DNA of 64,000 bases from Bacteroidota bacterium (GTDB lineage Bacteria; Bacteroidota; Bacteroidia; M30B66): NCBI GenBank assembly GCA_027490225.1, contig JAIXYK010000063.1, forward strand, positions 107,690 to 171,689, given 5' to 3'. Shown piece by piece: positions 9,892 to 19,743 of the stretch; position 1 is the first letter of the stretch; each line of letters begins with the position of its first letter. The position numbers and the translations under genes are program-made. Under the pieces are notes generated by a model. It saw only the letters and a program-made list of their open reading frames with translations. It searched no databases and was not told the DNA's origin.

Positions 9892-11898
9892 CTAAATCCT
9901 AGAAAATTTATCCACTGATTGATGGGTTCCAAATATTACTAAAACATCACTCTCATTAAGAGTAATAGAAGGTTCTGGATTTGCAAAAATATTTCCTGAT
10001 CTCTTTATTGCAAGAATTGAAATACCCCAATTTGCTCTCAAATTCAATTCAGAAAGTTTTTTACCGTTTAAGGTAGATTCCTTTTGGATTCTCATGGTGA
10101 GGATTTCTGTATCGGATATTTCCAATCTATAATCCTGCAAACCTTGATGTTCATATCTAATGCTCCGCATCATGTCATAATTAAGCCCTCTTAATTTCAC
10201 AATAAAATCATCAATCTCATTTCGAGAAACCATATATTTAACAAGCACCCTTGTAATGACTTCTACTGAAGTCTCGAACTGTTCGCTTATTACATCATTT
10301 GCACCAGCATCGAATATTTTCAATAAATCATTCATTCTGCGAGTTGTAGTAATAATAAAGGCTCCTGTATCAATCTTTTTAATTGCTAAAACTATATTTC
10401 GAATTTCTGAAGGACTTGACAATGCAATCACTACAACTCTCGCCTCTTTTATATTTGCGTGATTTAATACAGATTGATTGGTGGCATTGCCAAATATGGA
10501 ATTAATTCTTTTTTTCGTTCTTGTTGTTAAAATTACCTCAGGATCTGAATCTATAATTACGAAAGGTATTTTAGCCATGCTAATCACCTTGGAGATATTT
10601 TTACCTGCATCTCCATAGCCAATTAAAACTAAATGATCAGTTAATTTATGTGGAACAGGATTTAATTCTATCGAAGATTTTATTAATAAAGGAAATCTCT
10701 TTTTCAACGTTTCATTCATCAAACTCCTATTTATAAATGCAGATAATTTATCTGAATTTTGAATAATATAAGGAGTAGCTGCCATAGTTAACAATGATAC
10801 TGAAAGGAACAATTGAAAATTCGTGTTTCCAATTACACCAATACTTTTCCCATTTCCTGCCAAGATAAATGAAAATTCACCAACCTGACTAACAAATAAA
10901 CCTGATAAAAATGCTATCCGTAAATTACTTCCGGTTGCAAAAAGGGCCGCTCCTGCAAGAAATGTTTTAATAATCAATATGCAAATCGCAACAAGAAAAA
11001 TTGTTGGAAAAAATTCAAACAAAACATCCAAATCGACTAACAATCCAATAGAAATAAAGAAAAAGCTTGTAAAAACTTCTCTAAACGGCAGAATTGTACC
11101 AAAAACTTCATGACTATATTCTGATTCAGAAATAACCAATCCTGCTAAAAATGCACCAAGCGATAATGATAAACCCAATTGAGCAGTTAGCCAGGCAACT
11201 GATAAACAAACTACTAAAACAGTCAACAAAAACAATTCACTAGACCTGCTTTTAGCTACAGCATAAAGTAGTTTGGGCATTAATACCCGGGCTACAAAAA
11301 GTACCATAAAAACCGTAACAATACCTTTTAGAATAACTAAGAAAAAATTAAAATCGAATCCGCCTGAAGTCTTTGATAAATATGGTGTTAGAAGCATTAA
11401 TGGCACAATAGCAATGTCTTGAAATATTAAAATTGCCATTGTACTCTTTCCTTGAGCTGTATGAATTCTCCCCATATCTTGCAACACTTTCAAAACAATT
11501 GCAGTGGAACTTAACGAGAAAAGTAAACCTAAAAAAATGGATTCCTTTAATTTTATATCAAAATAATAACACAAAACAGTTATTACTAATGTAGTTACGA
11601 AGAGCTGAATAGCTCCTCCTATAAATACTTGCTTACGTATTCTAATTAAATCTTTTAAGGAAAATTCAATTCCAATACTAAACAAAAGAAAGATTATCCC
11701 AATTTCAGCAAAAACCGATAAATCATCCGCCTCTTTAACCAAGTTAAGTGCATCTGGTCCTGCAAGCACACCCGTAATTAAAAACCCGAGAACAGTCGGG
11801 ATTTTAAAATAATTACAAACCAATAAAACAATAATTGCAAGTCCAAAGATGATACTTACATCATAAATTACAGGAGGTATTTGAGCGGCAATGAGCAT
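9892..11898 (-). CDS. CPA2-family cation:proton antiporter with RCK domains
   Basis: A 668-aa inner-membrane protein. Residues about 5-400 form a 12-13-helix Na+/H+ exchanger domain of the KefB/YbaL type (FLITGVLAGP, LGAFLAGLVISES, FFISIGLLVD). An RCK_N/TrkA-N Rossmann domain follows, beginning LVLIGYGDAG near residue 424. A TrkA-C domain covers about 575-665 (STLNGKKLSELNLR). It probably exchanges K+ or Na+ for H+ with gating by a nucleotide or other ligand on the RCK domain. No glutathione-specific KefC feature was identified, so the exact ion and ligand are open. Monocistronic on the minus strand. Confidence 0.9.
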   Translation of the reverse strand: MLIAAQIPPVIYDVSIIFGLAIIVLLVCNYFKIPTVLGFLITGVLAGPDALNLVKEADDLSVFAEIGIIFLLFSIGIEFSLKDLIRIRKQVFIGGAIQLFVTTLVITVLCYYFDIKLKESIFLGLLFSLSSTAIVLKVLQDMGRIHTAQGKSTMAILIFQDIAIVPLMLLTPYLSKTSGGFDFNFFLVILKGIVTVFMVLFVARVLMPKLLYAVAKSRSSELFLLTVLVVCLSVAWLTAQLGLSLSLGAFLAGLVISESEYSHEVFGTILPFREVFTSFFFISIGLLVDLDVLFEFFPTIFLVAICILIIKTFLAGAALFATGSNLRIAFLSGLFVSQVGEFSFILAGNGKSIGVIGNTNFQLFLSVSLLTMAATPYIIQNSDKLSAFINRSLMNETLKKRFPLLIKSSIELNPVPHKLTDHLVLIGYGDAGKNISKVISMAKIPFVIIDSDPEVILTTRTKKRINSIFGNATNQSVLNHANIKEARVVVIALSSPSEIRNIVLAIKKIDTGAFIITTTRRMNDLLKIFDAGANDVISEQFETSVEVITRVLVKYMVSRNEIDDFIVKLRGLNYDMMRSIRYEHQGLQDYRLEISDTEILTMRIQKESTLNGKKLSELNLRANWGISILAIKRSGNIFANPEPSITLNESDVLVIFGTHQSVDKFSRI

Positions 11899-11963
11899 AA
11901 TTGCAATATTACATCAAAGTGCTTAACTAAGCGTGAAAAATCGAAAATTCAAACTTATTACAG

Positions 11964-11971
11964 TATTTTTG
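11964..11971 (+). promoter_or_regulatory. putative -7 box for the ridA cluster
   Basis: TATTTTTG is a full match to TAnnTTTG, 20 bp before the ridA ATG. No TTTG is visible at the expected -33 position. Confidence 0.4.
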
Positions 11972-11991
11972 CTAAATAAGCTTTGAAATAA

Positions 11992-12375
11992 ATGAAAAAA
12001 ATAATAAAAACTCAGAATGCACCTGCCCCAATAGGCCCTTATAATCAGGCTATTAGTGTAAATAACATGCTGTATGTAAGTGGTCAGATAGCAATAAACC
12101 CTGAAAGTGGAAATCTCATTCAAGATAATCTTGTGGAGGAAACTACAATGGTTATGAAAAATCTAAGTGCGATTTTAAACGAAGCTGGTATAAGTTTTAA
12201 AAATGTTGTTAAAGCAACAATTTTCTTGAAAGATATGTCTTTCTTCAAAATTGTAAATGAAGTGTATGGTAGTTATTTCGAAGGAGATTTTCCTGCTCGA
12301 GAAACTGTTGCTGTTGCAGGATTACCGTTAGGTGTAAATGTTGAAATCTCAGTTATCGCTTATTTGAATGACTAA
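11992..12375 (+). CDS. ridA: RidA family enamine/imine deaminase
   Basis: A 127-aa full-length Rid/YjgF/YER057c/UK114 protein. It has the N-terminal NAPAPIGPYNQAI signature, the LYVSGQ strand, and the FPARETVAV segment with the conserved Arg that binds the carboxylate of the 2-aminoacrylate-type substrate. The C-terminal VEISVIAY strand is intact. Members are cytosolic trimers that hydrolyse reactive enamine/imine intermediates released by PLP enzymes. The gene overlaps the next one by 8 bp and heads a three-gene cluster. Confidence 0.95.
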   Translation: MKKIIKTQNAPAPIGPYNQAISVNNMLYVSGQIAINPESGNLIQDNLVEETTMVMKNLSAILNEAGISFKNVVKATIFLKDMSFFKIVNEVYGSYFEGDFPARETVAVAGLPLGVNVEISVIAYLND

Positions 12376-12790
12376 TTCCATTTCAATAAAGAATCAACTT
12401 TTGTTTGCAGGTATTTCAGCTGCAATTGGTGTAATGATTCTTGCTCTTGCAGCGCACTATCTTCAAAACAAACTAACAGAAGTGCAATTAAATGCTGTGA
12501 AGACCGCGGCTAATATTCAATTAATTCATAGCATTTCAATTTTTGCACTTTCAAATTTATCAAATAGGGTTCACATTTCTACATTAAAAAGAGCACTTAA
12601 TTTTATGATTGCTGGAATATTGGCATTTTCTGGTTCCATTTATCTTTTGAGTCTTAAAACAATTCTAAATTTAGAATTGTTAAAAATATTTGGACCCATA
12701 ACACCGATTGGTGGAGTGCTTTTAATTATTTCATGGAGCCTTGTTGCAATTTCTATTTATAAATCAAATAAAATAAATGAACAAATATAG
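12368..12790 (+). CDS. DUF423 family small membrane protein
   Basis: A 140-aa inner-membrane protein with four predicted helices. It carries the DUF423 (YgdD-like) features: an N-terminal GISAAIGVMILALAAH helix, FSGSIYLLSL, and the GPITPIGG motif before the last helix. The function of the family is unknown. Its ATG lies inside ridA (8-bp overlap), and its end overlaps the M32 peptidase gene by 14 bp, which points to translational coupling. Confidence 0.88.
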   Translation: MTNSISIKNQLLFAGISAAIGVMILALAAHYLQNKLTEVQLNAVKTAANIQLIHSISIFALSNLSNRVHISTLKRALNFMIAGILAFSGSIYLLSLKTILNLELLKIFGPITPIGGVLLIISWSLVAISIYKSNKINEQI

Positions 12791-14273
12791 TTATCAAGAT
12801 TATTTAGATTTTAATTTAAAAATTTCGGATTTAAATGGTATTTCGTCTTTACTTCAATGGGACCAAGAAGTTGGATTACCAAAAGAAAGCATGGATGGTC
12901 GAGCAAGACAGATTGCTGGAATTTCTGGAATAATTCATGAATTATATACAAGTCAATACTACCGTGATTTATTAAATTATCTCGAAAATAATGTTGATTT
13001 AGATAAAACACAAAAATTAAATATTAAACTATCGAAAAAGGATCTTCAAAGAAAAATTTGTCTTTCAAAAGAATTTGTTGAAGAACTTTCCTCAGCTATT
13101 TCAAATTCATATTCAGCATGGGAAGAAGCTCGTTCTAAGAAAGATTTTAAATTATTTTCTCCATTTTTAAAAAACTTAATAAAATTAAAAAAGCAAGAAG
13201 CAGAATTAATAGATAAAAGCAAGGAAGTATATGATGTTTTCCTAGATGAATATGATGCTGGACTTAAATCAAAAGAAATAAAAATTATTTTCGAAAAATT
13301 AAAACCTCAATTAATTAGTTTATTAAATCAAATTGAAAAAAAAGAAAAAATAGATATTTCAATTACAAATAAAATATATCCAAATAATAAACAATGGGAT
13401 TTCGGAATTGAGATTTTAAAAGAAATTGGATTTAATTTTAATGCAGGAAAGCAGGATATTTCAACGCACCCTTTTACAATTAATATTGGAGAAAAAGACA
13501 TTAGAGTAACAACAAGAATTGTAGAAAATAATTTAAATGAAATGATATGGAGTTGCTTGCATGAAGGCGGGCATGCCCTTTATGAGCAAGGACTTCAAAG
13601 CCAAACTTTTGGAATCCCCGAATCAGAAGCCTCTTCTTTATCTGTCCATGAATCGCAATCGCGCTTGTGGGAAAATCATATTGGAAGAGGACTATCTTTT
13701 TGGAAATTAAAATATAAGAAATTACAAAACTTATTTCCCGAAAACTTAAAAGATATTGAGTTAAATGAATTTTATAAAATTATAAATGCTGTTTCTAAAG
13801 AATTGATTCGAACTAATGCAGACGAATTAACATATCACTTTCATATAATTATACGTTTTGAAATTGAACAATTATTATTTTCTAATGATTTCAATATAGA
13901 TGATTTACCTGAAGTTTGGGATGAGTTATATTTTAAGTATTTAGGTATTAAACCAGAAAATGATGAGAAAGGAATTTTGCAAGACGTTCATTGGGCCCAT
14001 GGTAGTTTTGGATATTTTCCCACATACACTTTAGGAAGTTTGTATGCGGCTCAGTTTTATGAACATGCAAAAAGGAATATAGAAAATCTTGAACAAAAAA
14101 TTTCTGATGGCGATTTTTCTGAATTATCTAAATGGTTAAAAGTAAATATCTATGAAAAAGGAAGATTGCAGACATCTGAAGAAATTTGTGTGTCTTCTAC
14201 CGGAGAAAGCTTGAATTCTCAATATTTCATAGATTATGCAAAACAAAAATATACTGAGATTTACGCTCTTTAA
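12777..14273 (+). CDS. M32 family metallocarboxypeptidase (Taq type)
   Basis: The 498-aa length is typical of thermostable carboxypeptidase Taq homologues. The zinc motif HEGGH is at residues 262-266 (CLHEGGHALYEQG). The family HES(Q)SR signature (HESQSRLWEN, about residue 292) supplies the third ligand region and is followed by LRTNADE-like and YHFH-type segments. The enzyme is a cytosolic, Zn-dependent C-terminal exopeptidase with broad specificity that spares C-terminal proline. There is no signal peptide. Third gene of the ridA cluster. Confidence 0.94.
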   Translation: MNKYSYQDYLDFNLKISDLNGISSLLQWDQEVGLPKESMDGRARQIAGISGIIHELYTSQYYRDLLNYLENNVDLDKTQKLNIKLSKKDLQRKICLSKEFVEELSSAISNSYSAWEEARSKKDFKLFSPFLKNLIKLKKQEAELIDKSKEVYDVFLDEYDAGLKSKEIKIIFEKLKPQLISLLNQIEKKEKIDISITNKIYPNNKQWDFGIEILKEIGFNFNAGKQDISTHPFTINIGEKDIRVTTRIVENNLNEMIWSCLHEGGHALYEQGLQSQTFGIPESEASSLSVHESQSRLWENHIGRGLSFWKLKYKKLQNLFPENLKDIELNEFYKIINAVSKELIRTNADELTYHFHIIIRFEIEQLLFSNDFNIDDLPEVWDELYFKYLGIKPENDEKGILQDVHWAHGSFGYFPTYTLGSLYAAQFYEHAKRNIENLEQKISDGDFSELSKWLKVNIYEKGRLQTSEEICVSSTGESLNSQYFIDYAKQKYTEIYAL

Positions 14274-14304
14274 TTCCAACAAATTAATAATTAAACTTTA
14301 ATTT

Positions 14305-14820
14305 ATGATCCGTAACATATTTGCTGTAGCAGCAATACTTTTCTTAACAAACTGCAAATCAAGCAAGAATAAAGAAGTAGCCGAAAAAAACACAGCCACT
14401 TCTGAGCAGAAAGTGAACGCAAATTCTACAGAAAAACCTAATACAGTTAAAACAGAAGTTGCAATAGAACCAACACCTGCCAAAGAGGAAAAAACATCTG
14501 CTTCACCTAAACTACAAATTGATTCTACCATATATAGTTTGGTAGTATCATTCTACAGTATAGGTTCTGGTATAGATTTCAATGTTGCCAAAGAGTATAA
14601 TCAAATGCTAAATTCATATACAACTGCGGAAGGGCTATTATTAGATTTTGATAAAGTAAGCTGGGGAAGAGAAGGTGAAACTGACTTTTGTATTAGATTA
14701 AACAGTTTTTCAAAAAAAGAAAAAGAAATTTTTCTGGAAAAATCACAAGAAATTTTGAAGAAGACAGAACGTGTGCATACCAAAGAAAACGCAAGTTGCA
14801 GGCAAAAAAGACCAAGATAA
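14305..14820 (+). CDS. lipoprotein of unknown function
   Basis: A 171-aa protein with a short signal and lipobox (FLTNC, Cys near residue 17). A low-complexity Lys/Glu/Thr-rich linker follows (about 20-70), then a compact domain from about 75 to the end. That domain includes SFYSIGSGIDFNVAKEYNQM and WGREGETDFCIRL, with Cys residues and a basic tail. I do not recognise the family with certainty. It starts 31 bp after the M32 gene and may share its transcript; pckA downstream has its own promoter-like box. Confidence 0.7.
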   Translation: MIRNIFAVAAILFLTNCKSSKNKEVAEKNTATSEQKVNANSTEKPNTVKTEVAIEPTPAKEEKTSASPKLQIDSTIYSLVVSFYSIGSGIDFNVAKEYNQMLNSYTTAEGLLLDFDKVSWGREGETDFCIRLNSFSKKEKEIFLEKSQEILKKTERVHTKENASCRQKRPR

Positions 14821-14870
14821 AGCGTCATTTTGACACTCAGAAAAATGCGGCAAAACCAATATTGGTGGGA

Positions 14871-14898
14871 TTTGGAGTTGATTTTTATTTTAATTTTG
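14871..14898 (+). promoter_or_regulatory. putative pckA promoter
   Basis: TTTG (14871-14874) and TAATTTTG (14891-14898) match the -33 and -7 boxes of Bacteroidota promoters, with a slightly short 16-bp spacer. The ATG of pckA is 26 bp further on, in an A-rich leader without a purine-rich Shine-Dalgarno sequence. Confidence 0.55.
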
Positions 14899-14924
14899 CC
14901 TCCTAGAAAACAAAAACAATCTAC

Positions 14925-16544
14925 ATGCAAGAATTCGGATTAAAGAATGTTAATGCTACATTGGAATCAATTGGATTAGGAAAAGTAGCGATTGCCCATT
15001 GGAACCTTTCTCCAGCAGAATTAATTGAAGAAACAATATTAACAGGAGAAGGCACTTTAACAGATACCGGCGCCTTGGCGATAGATACAGGAGAATTTAC
15101 AGGAAGATCACCCAAAGATAAATTTGTAGTTTTTGATGAAAAAACAAAAGACACCGTTTGGTGGGGTGATGTAAACGGAAAGTTTGATTCAAATGATTTT
15201 GATTTGTTATATAATCGCGTTTGTGCTTATTTAGGTGGTTCAGAAGTTTATGTGCGCGATAGTTATGCTTGTGCAGATCCTGAATATCGTCTTAATATTA
15301 GAGTAGTAACAGAATTACCATGGTCGAACTTATTTGCAAATAATCTGTTTTTAAGACCTACAGAAGCAGAAATAGCGTCTTTTGTTCCAGAATGGACCAT
15401 TCTTAATGCACCAGGATTTCACGCTGAACCTTTAATTGATAAAACGAGACAACATAATTTTACGATAATAAACTTTACGAAAAAGGTAATTTTAATTGGT
15501 GGCTCAGGTTACACTGGGGAGATTAAAAAAGGAATCTTTTCTGTATTGAACTACATACTTCCTCAAGAAAAGAAAGTGCTTTCAATGCATTGTTCCGCAA
15601 ACGTTGGAGCTGAAGGAGATACAGCAATTTTCTTTGGTCTTAGCGGAACAGGTAAAACAACATTGTCTGCAGATCCAGAAAGAAAGCTGATAGGCGACGA
15701 CGAACATGGTTGGTCTTCTAATTCAGTTTTTAATTTTGAAGGTGGATGTTATGCAAAATGTATTGACCTTTCAGCTGAAAAAGAGCCTCAGATTTTTAAT
15801 GCCATTAGATTTGGTGCATTGCTCGAGAACACTAATTATTTTGAAGGAACTAGAAAGGTTGATTATAGCAACATTAAGAAAGCTGAGAATACCAGAGTTG
15901 CATATCCAATTGAATTGATTGACAATATCATGTCGCCTTCAATTGGAGGAATTCCGAAAAACATATTTTTTCTAACAGCAGATGCATTTGGTGTATTGCC
16001 TCCAATTTCAAAGCTTACAACTGCTCAGGCAATGTATCATTTTATTTCGGGGTACACTGCTAAAGTTGCTGGAACTGAAGTAGGCGTAACAGAACCTCAA
16101 GTTACATTTTCAGCTTGTTTTGGTAAAGCTTTCTTGCCATTACATCCTACAAAATATGCTGAACTACTTGGACAAAAATTAGAAGAAACAAATGTAAATG
16201 TTTGGCTTTTAAACACTGGTTGGTGCGGTGGGCCTTACGGAGTTGGTTCAAGAATAAAGTTAGCATACACAAGAGCTTTAATTTCTGCTGCATTAAAAGG
16301 AGAGTTAAACAAAGTAGAATATATTCAGACACCATTCTTTGGTTTAAACACGCCTGTATCATGCCCAGGAGTGCCTTCTGAACTATTATTCCCTCGCAAT
16401 GCATGGCCGAATAAAGAAATGTTTGATATAAAAGCAGCGGAATTAGCTGAGAAATTTGTTAAGAATTTCTCTCAATATGCAGATTTTGCTTCCCAAGAAA
16501 TATTGAATGCCCAGCCTAAAATAAAAGTAACGGCTTCAGTTTAA
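14925..16544 (+). CDS. pckA: phosphoenolpyruvate carboxykinase (ATP)
   Basis: 539 aa, the usual size for the ATP-dependent enzyme. Diagnostic elements are TGRSPKDKFVV near the N-terminus (oxaloacetate and phosphate contacts), the P-loop GLSGTGKTT (residues 238-246), and the metal-binding segment IGDDEHGWS just after it. The enzyme interconverts oxaloacetate plus ATP with PEP, CO2 and ADP in the cytosol, for gluconeogenesis or CO2 fixation in anaplerosis. The gene is convergent with the T9SS protein at 16552, with 7 bp between stops. Confidence 0.97.
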   Translation: MQEFGLKNVNATLESIGLGKVAIAHWNLSPAELIEETILTGEGTLTDTGALAIDTGEFTGRSPKDKFVVFDEKTKDTVWWGDVNGKFDSNDFDLLYNRVCAYLGGSEVYVRDSYACADPEYRLNIRVVTELPWSNLFANNLFLRPTEAEIASFVPEWTILNAPGFHAEPLIDKTRQHNFTIINFTKKVILIGGSGYTGEIKKGIFSVLNYILPQEKKVLSMHCSANVGAEGDTAIFFGLSGTGKTTLSADPERKLIGDDEHGWSSNSVFNFEGGCYAKCIDLSAEKEPQIFNAIRFGALLENTNYFEGTRKVDYSNIKKAENTRVAYPIELIDNIMSPSIGGIPKNIFFLTADAFGVLPPISKLTTAQAMYHFISGYTAKVAGTEVGVTEPQVTFSACFGKAFLPLHPTKYAELLGQKLEETNVNVWLLNTGWCGGPYGVGSRIKLAYTRALISAALKGELNKVEYIQTPFFGLNTPVSCPGVPSELLFPRNAWPNKEMFDIKAAELAEKFVKNFSQYADFASQEILNAQPKIKVTASV

Positions 16545-16551
16545 TACTTCC

Positions 16552-18288
16552 TTATTTTACTAACTTATAAGTAAAACTATTGTTTTGCTGAGTTACTTTT
16601 AAAAGGTAAAATCCTGATGCTAGGCTTGAGGTATCAATCGTTTCATTACCATTGATACTTTTTGCAGTTACCAGTTTTCCATCACTAGAGAATAATTCAG
16701 CCTTTATAATATTATTACTTTCATTAATAAACTGTAAAGAATTAGAAAATGGATTTGGAAATACCTGTAATGAAGTATTTTTCATTTCGGCTATTCCGAT
16801 TACAATTACTTCAAGTATAGTTGACATTGCTTCACAACCATTGTTGTATTGAACATTCAAGTTATAGTTTCCATCTATTGGAACTTCGAAGCTGCTGCTT
16901 GTAAATTGTTCGTATATAATCCCATCAATGAACCAAGTGAACACTGATACATTTTCTGCTGTAGTGCTTATTGTATTTGAGTTTGGGGCGAAAAATATTT
17001 GAGGAACTGGAGCTGGTTTAAAAACCATATCAATCAGTACGCTTTCTCCTCCAAAATCAGGGCAGGTTTCTGTAAAACCAACTACTGAATAAACACCTGA
17101 ATTGGTTATTAACAAGCTATCATCTGTTTCATTTTCAATTACTATATTATTTTTCGTCCAAATGATATCATTCTCATAAGGAGGATTTAATTGTAAGTAA
17201 ACAGAATCTCCTTCGCACAAATCTGCTAAAGGAATATCAGACAATGTAGCAACAGTTACAGGAAGGAAAACCCAACCATCAACTAAAACTTCTGCAGAAC
17301 GCTCGGTGCATCCATCTATTGTAACATCCACGCTAAAATTTGAACCTGCACTGTTGAAATAATCAACTATCAATTCCTGTTGAGTAGCTTCTTGAATTGG
17401 GTTTCCATCTCTAAACCATTGATAAAATTCAGCTGAAATTGTTGTGAGCGTATCGTCTTTTTCAGGACAGAGTATAATATTATTTGGATTGATTACTGGG
17501 TCAAAAGGACAATCAACAAAAATTCCGTTAAAGAGGTATGATTCAGATTGTTTACTACAACCTTGGGAATATATTGCCTCCACTTTGTAGCTTCCATTTT
17601 GTGAAGGTACTAGAATACTCTGAATTGCATTTTGCAAAACAACATCATTCAGATACCATTGATATTGAGGAGCTATAACTGATGTAGATAAGCTTAAAGT
17701 TTGTGTATTTTCAGAAACAATAGGAACTTCAGAATTAATAAAATTCAAATTTGTAGTGCCTGATAATCTGAGTGTATTAGGACATTGTGCAATAGCTCCA
17801 GAAACAGCATAAGCACCTGAAGAAACGGCTAAAAGCGAATCAGAAAATTGACCAGGAATTTGAACACCATTTCTAAACCATTTAAGGTTTGTGTCGAATA
17901 TTGGTAAAACATCCAATTGAATTTCATTTCCAATACAAGCTGTATTATCCGGAGAATTTGCAACTTGAAAAGAAATTGAAGGTACAGTTATACTTGTTAC
18001 TTGAATAGCTGGCGAAGGCTCTGTACAGTTATTTATTGTAGAAACAACCAAAAAACTTGCACCTGCATCTTGTACCTGATTAATTGTTAAAGTTTGTTGA
18101 TTAGCTCCTATTATAGGATTTCCATTCTTATACCATTGATAGCTGCCTGCAGTTTGCGTGCTTAATGTATCAGATTGAGAAGGACAAAGCGCAACATTTC
18201 CATTTACAACAGTTGGATTAAAAGGACATTGCGCAGAAAGAGATAAACAACTAAGGAAAGCTGTGAAAACTAAAAATATTTTTTTCAT
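16552..18288 (-). CDS. T9SS-exported Ig-like repeat protein
   Basis: A 578-aa secreted protein with a signal peptide (residues 1-19, ending LSLSA). Several immunoglobulin/PKD-like modules have the recurrent YQWYKNGNPI / WFRDGNPI / WYLNDVVLQ / WTKNN pattern and paired cysteines. The N-terminal module (CPFNP.VVNGNVALCPSQSDTL) recurs near residue 259 (CPFDPVINPNNIILCPEKDDTL), so about 240 aa were duplicated. The last ~75 residues are a T9SS type A sorting domain (VFPNPFSNSL, SGFYLLKV). It is presumably processed and attached to, or released from, the cell surface. No enzyme motif was seen. Confidence 0.87.
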   Translation of the reverse strand: MKKIFLVFTAFLSCLSLSAQCPFNPTVVNGNVALCPSQSDTLSTQTAGSYQWYKNGNPIIGANQQTLTINQVQDAGASFLVVSTINNCTEPSPAIQVTSITVPSISFQVANSPDNTACIGNEIQLDVLPIFDTNLKWFRNGVQIPGQFSDSLLAVSSGAYAVSGAIAQCPNTLRLSGTTNLNFINSEVPIVSENTQTLSLSTSVIAPQYQWYLNDVVLQNAIQSILVPSQNGSYKVEAIYSQGCSKQSESYLFNGIFVDCPFDPVINPNNIILCPEKDDTLTTISAEFYQWFRDGNPIQEATQQELIVDYFNSAGSNFSVDVTIDGCTERSAEVLVDGWVFLPVTVATLSDIPLADLCEGDSVYLQLNPPYENDIIWTKNNIVIENETDDSLLITNSGVYSVVGFTETCPDFGGESVLIDMVFKPAPVPQIFFAPNSNTISTTAENVSVFTWFIDGIIYEQFTSSSFEVPIDGNYNLNVQYNNGCEAMSTILEVIVIGIAEMKNTSLQVFPNPFSNSLQFINESNNIIKAELFSSDGKLVTAKSINGNETIDTSSLASGFYLLKVTQQNNSFTYKLVK

Positions 18289-18328
18289 TCTTGTAGATAA
18301 TGAAACACAAATTACAAAAAAAAATCAA

Positions 18329-18368
18329 AAAAAGAAGGAAGTTTTTGATAATACAAAACCTCCTTCTT
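18329..18368 (-). terminator. Rho-independent terminator of the RDD gene
   Basis: Read on the minus strand, AAGAAGGAGGTTTTG pairs imperfectly with the reverse copy at 18332-18345 and is followed by runs of T (complement of the A-rich 18311-18331). It lies 15 bp after the RDD stop. Confidence 0.6.
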
Positions 18369-18383
18369 TACAAAGCTACAAAA

Positions 18384-18830
18384 TTACTTTTTTACTACCA
18401 ATGTCTTAGCTAATTGATCGTGCAGAGCTTGTTTTTTGGGAGTAAATGCTGCCATAATGTATCCAATCAATAAAATGATAGCAGAAATTAATTTAGCAAA
18501 ATATCTTCCAGTGGCGTTCATAAAATTTATTGGTTCACCTTCTAAATTGGTAACCTTAATTCCAACAACCATTTTCCCTAGTGTTGCTTGATTAGATGAT
18601 GATTCCATTCCAGCAAAATACAACCAATTCAAAGCTAAAACTATAATGTAGTAAAGGCCAAAACCAGCTCCACCTTCAGCTATTGAATCAGCCATTGCAA
18701 ATTGAATCGCAAATTGAGGAATGGATAAAATAATACCATCAATAAAAGCTGCGGCAAACCTAATCCAAAAACCGGCATATTCAGGTTCAAAAGCTCCTAT
18801 CGAAGTTTGATCGAGTAATTGTTCTTCCAT
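18384..18830 (-). CDS. RDD family membrane protein
   Basis: A 148-aa protein with the RDD signature. It has the Arg and Asp pair in YAGFWIRFAAAFIDGIIL (helix 1), a central aromatic pair of helices, and the cytoplasmic loop with TLGKMVVGIKV that precedes the third hydrophobic segment. RDD proteins are integral inner-membrane proteins, some linked to transport of polar compounds; the substrate here is unknown. It stands alone on the minus strand, divergent from the cytochrome maturation operon, and has a terminator downstream. Confidence 0.88.
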   Translation of the reverse strand: MEEQLLDQTSIGAFEPEYAGFWIRFAAAFIDGIILSIPQFAIQFAMADSIAEGGAGFGLYYIIVLALNWLYFAGMESSSNQATLGKMVVGIKVTNLEGEPINFMNATGRYFAKLISAIILLIGYIMAAFTPKKQALHDQLAKTLVVKK

Positions 18831-18976
18831 AATTTAAAGTGTTTTAGTGTAGTGTTAGTTGTTTTTATATTGCAAGAATAAGTAATTTAAGCACTCATAA
18901 ACAAAAGATTTTGATATTGCTTCTAAAATGTTCTCCAATTTTTTAAACATAATAAAGAATCAACGTGTTTTATTGG

Positions 18977-18984
18977 TAATTTCG
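18977..18984 (+). promoter_or_regulatory. putative -7 box for the ccm operon
   Basis: TAATTTCG differs from TAnnTTTG only at the penultimate base and lies 21 bp before the ccmC ATG at 19006. The same TTCG variant recurs before several housekeeping genes in this window. Confidence 0.35.
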
Positions 18985-19005
18985 CGCAAGAATTAAGCGA
19001 AGAAA

Positions 19006-19743
19006 ATGTTTCAAGAAACAAAGAGTCGTTCATGGATTAGCAAGCATTGGTGGAAAGCGACCGGATCAATTTTAGTATTGTATTCTATAATTGCAGGATT
19101 ATTAGGAGAAGTCCCTGTTTTACCCATTTTGCATGAGTCTGTTAGAAACCTATATTTCCATGTTACGATGTGGTTTAGCATGCTTGCCATATTTAGCTAC
19201 TCGCTTTATTATAGCATTAAGTATCTTTCAAAAAGTAACATAAAAGATGATATTAACGCTGAAAAATTTGCTAATACTGGAATATTATTAGGTTCATTGG
19301 GTGTAGTTACAGGTTCGCTTTGGGCAAGATTTACTTGGGGTGCCTGGTGGGTAAATGATCCCAAATTAAATGGTGCAGCAATATCAATTCTGATATACTT
19401 TGCTTATGTGGTTTTGCGTAATTCTATGGATGAAGAGCAAAAACGGGCTAAAGTTGCGGCCGTATATAATATATTCGCATTTGTCTTGATGTTGGTATTC
19501 GTAATGGTTTACCCCCGTTTAAATCAGGTTGATAGTTTACATCCTGGAAATGGCGGAAATCCTGGCTTTAGTTCATACGATTTAGATAAGAATATGCGCG
19601 TAGTATTTTACCCAGCAGTATTAGGTTGGATTATGATAGGAATTTGGATTTCACGCTTATCTGCAAGAGCTGAAGCAGTTGCTTACAAACAAATGACTAT
19701 TTCTACAAACAACAAAATTGATAAAAACGATGAAATCTTATAA
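19006..19743 (+). CDS. ccmC: heme handling/export protein CcmC-like (CcsA superfamily)
   Basis: A 245-aa inner-membrane protein with about six helices. The Trp-rich heme motif is present as WGAWWVNDPKL (about residues 111-121), where the classical motif reads WGxxWxWD, so the last Trp is Asn here. Candidate heme-ligand His residues flank it (FHVTMW near residue 52, SLHPGN near 179). CcmC passes heme to CcmE in system I cytochrome c maturation. It is the first gene of a compact ccmC-ccmD-ccmE-ccmF run, which supports the assignment over a siroheme or uptake transporter. Confidence 0.9.
   Translation: MFQETKSRSWISKHWWKATGSILVLYSIIAGLLGEVPVLPILHESVRNLYFHVTMWFSMLAIFSYSLYYSIKYLSKSNIKDDINAEKFANTGILLGSLGVVTGSLWARFTWGAWWVNDPKLNGAAISILIYFAYVVLRNSMDEEQKRAKVAAVYNIFAFVLMLVFVMVYPRLNQVDSLHPGNGGNPGFSSYDLDKNMRVVFYPAVLGWIMIGIWISRLSARAEAVAYKQMTISTNNKIDKNDEIL

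Noticed and set aside
14601..14930. 109-aa minus-strand frame overlapping the lipoprotein gene
   Set aside because: It is a shadow of the plus-strand lipoprotein and the pckA leader, without signal or motif support.
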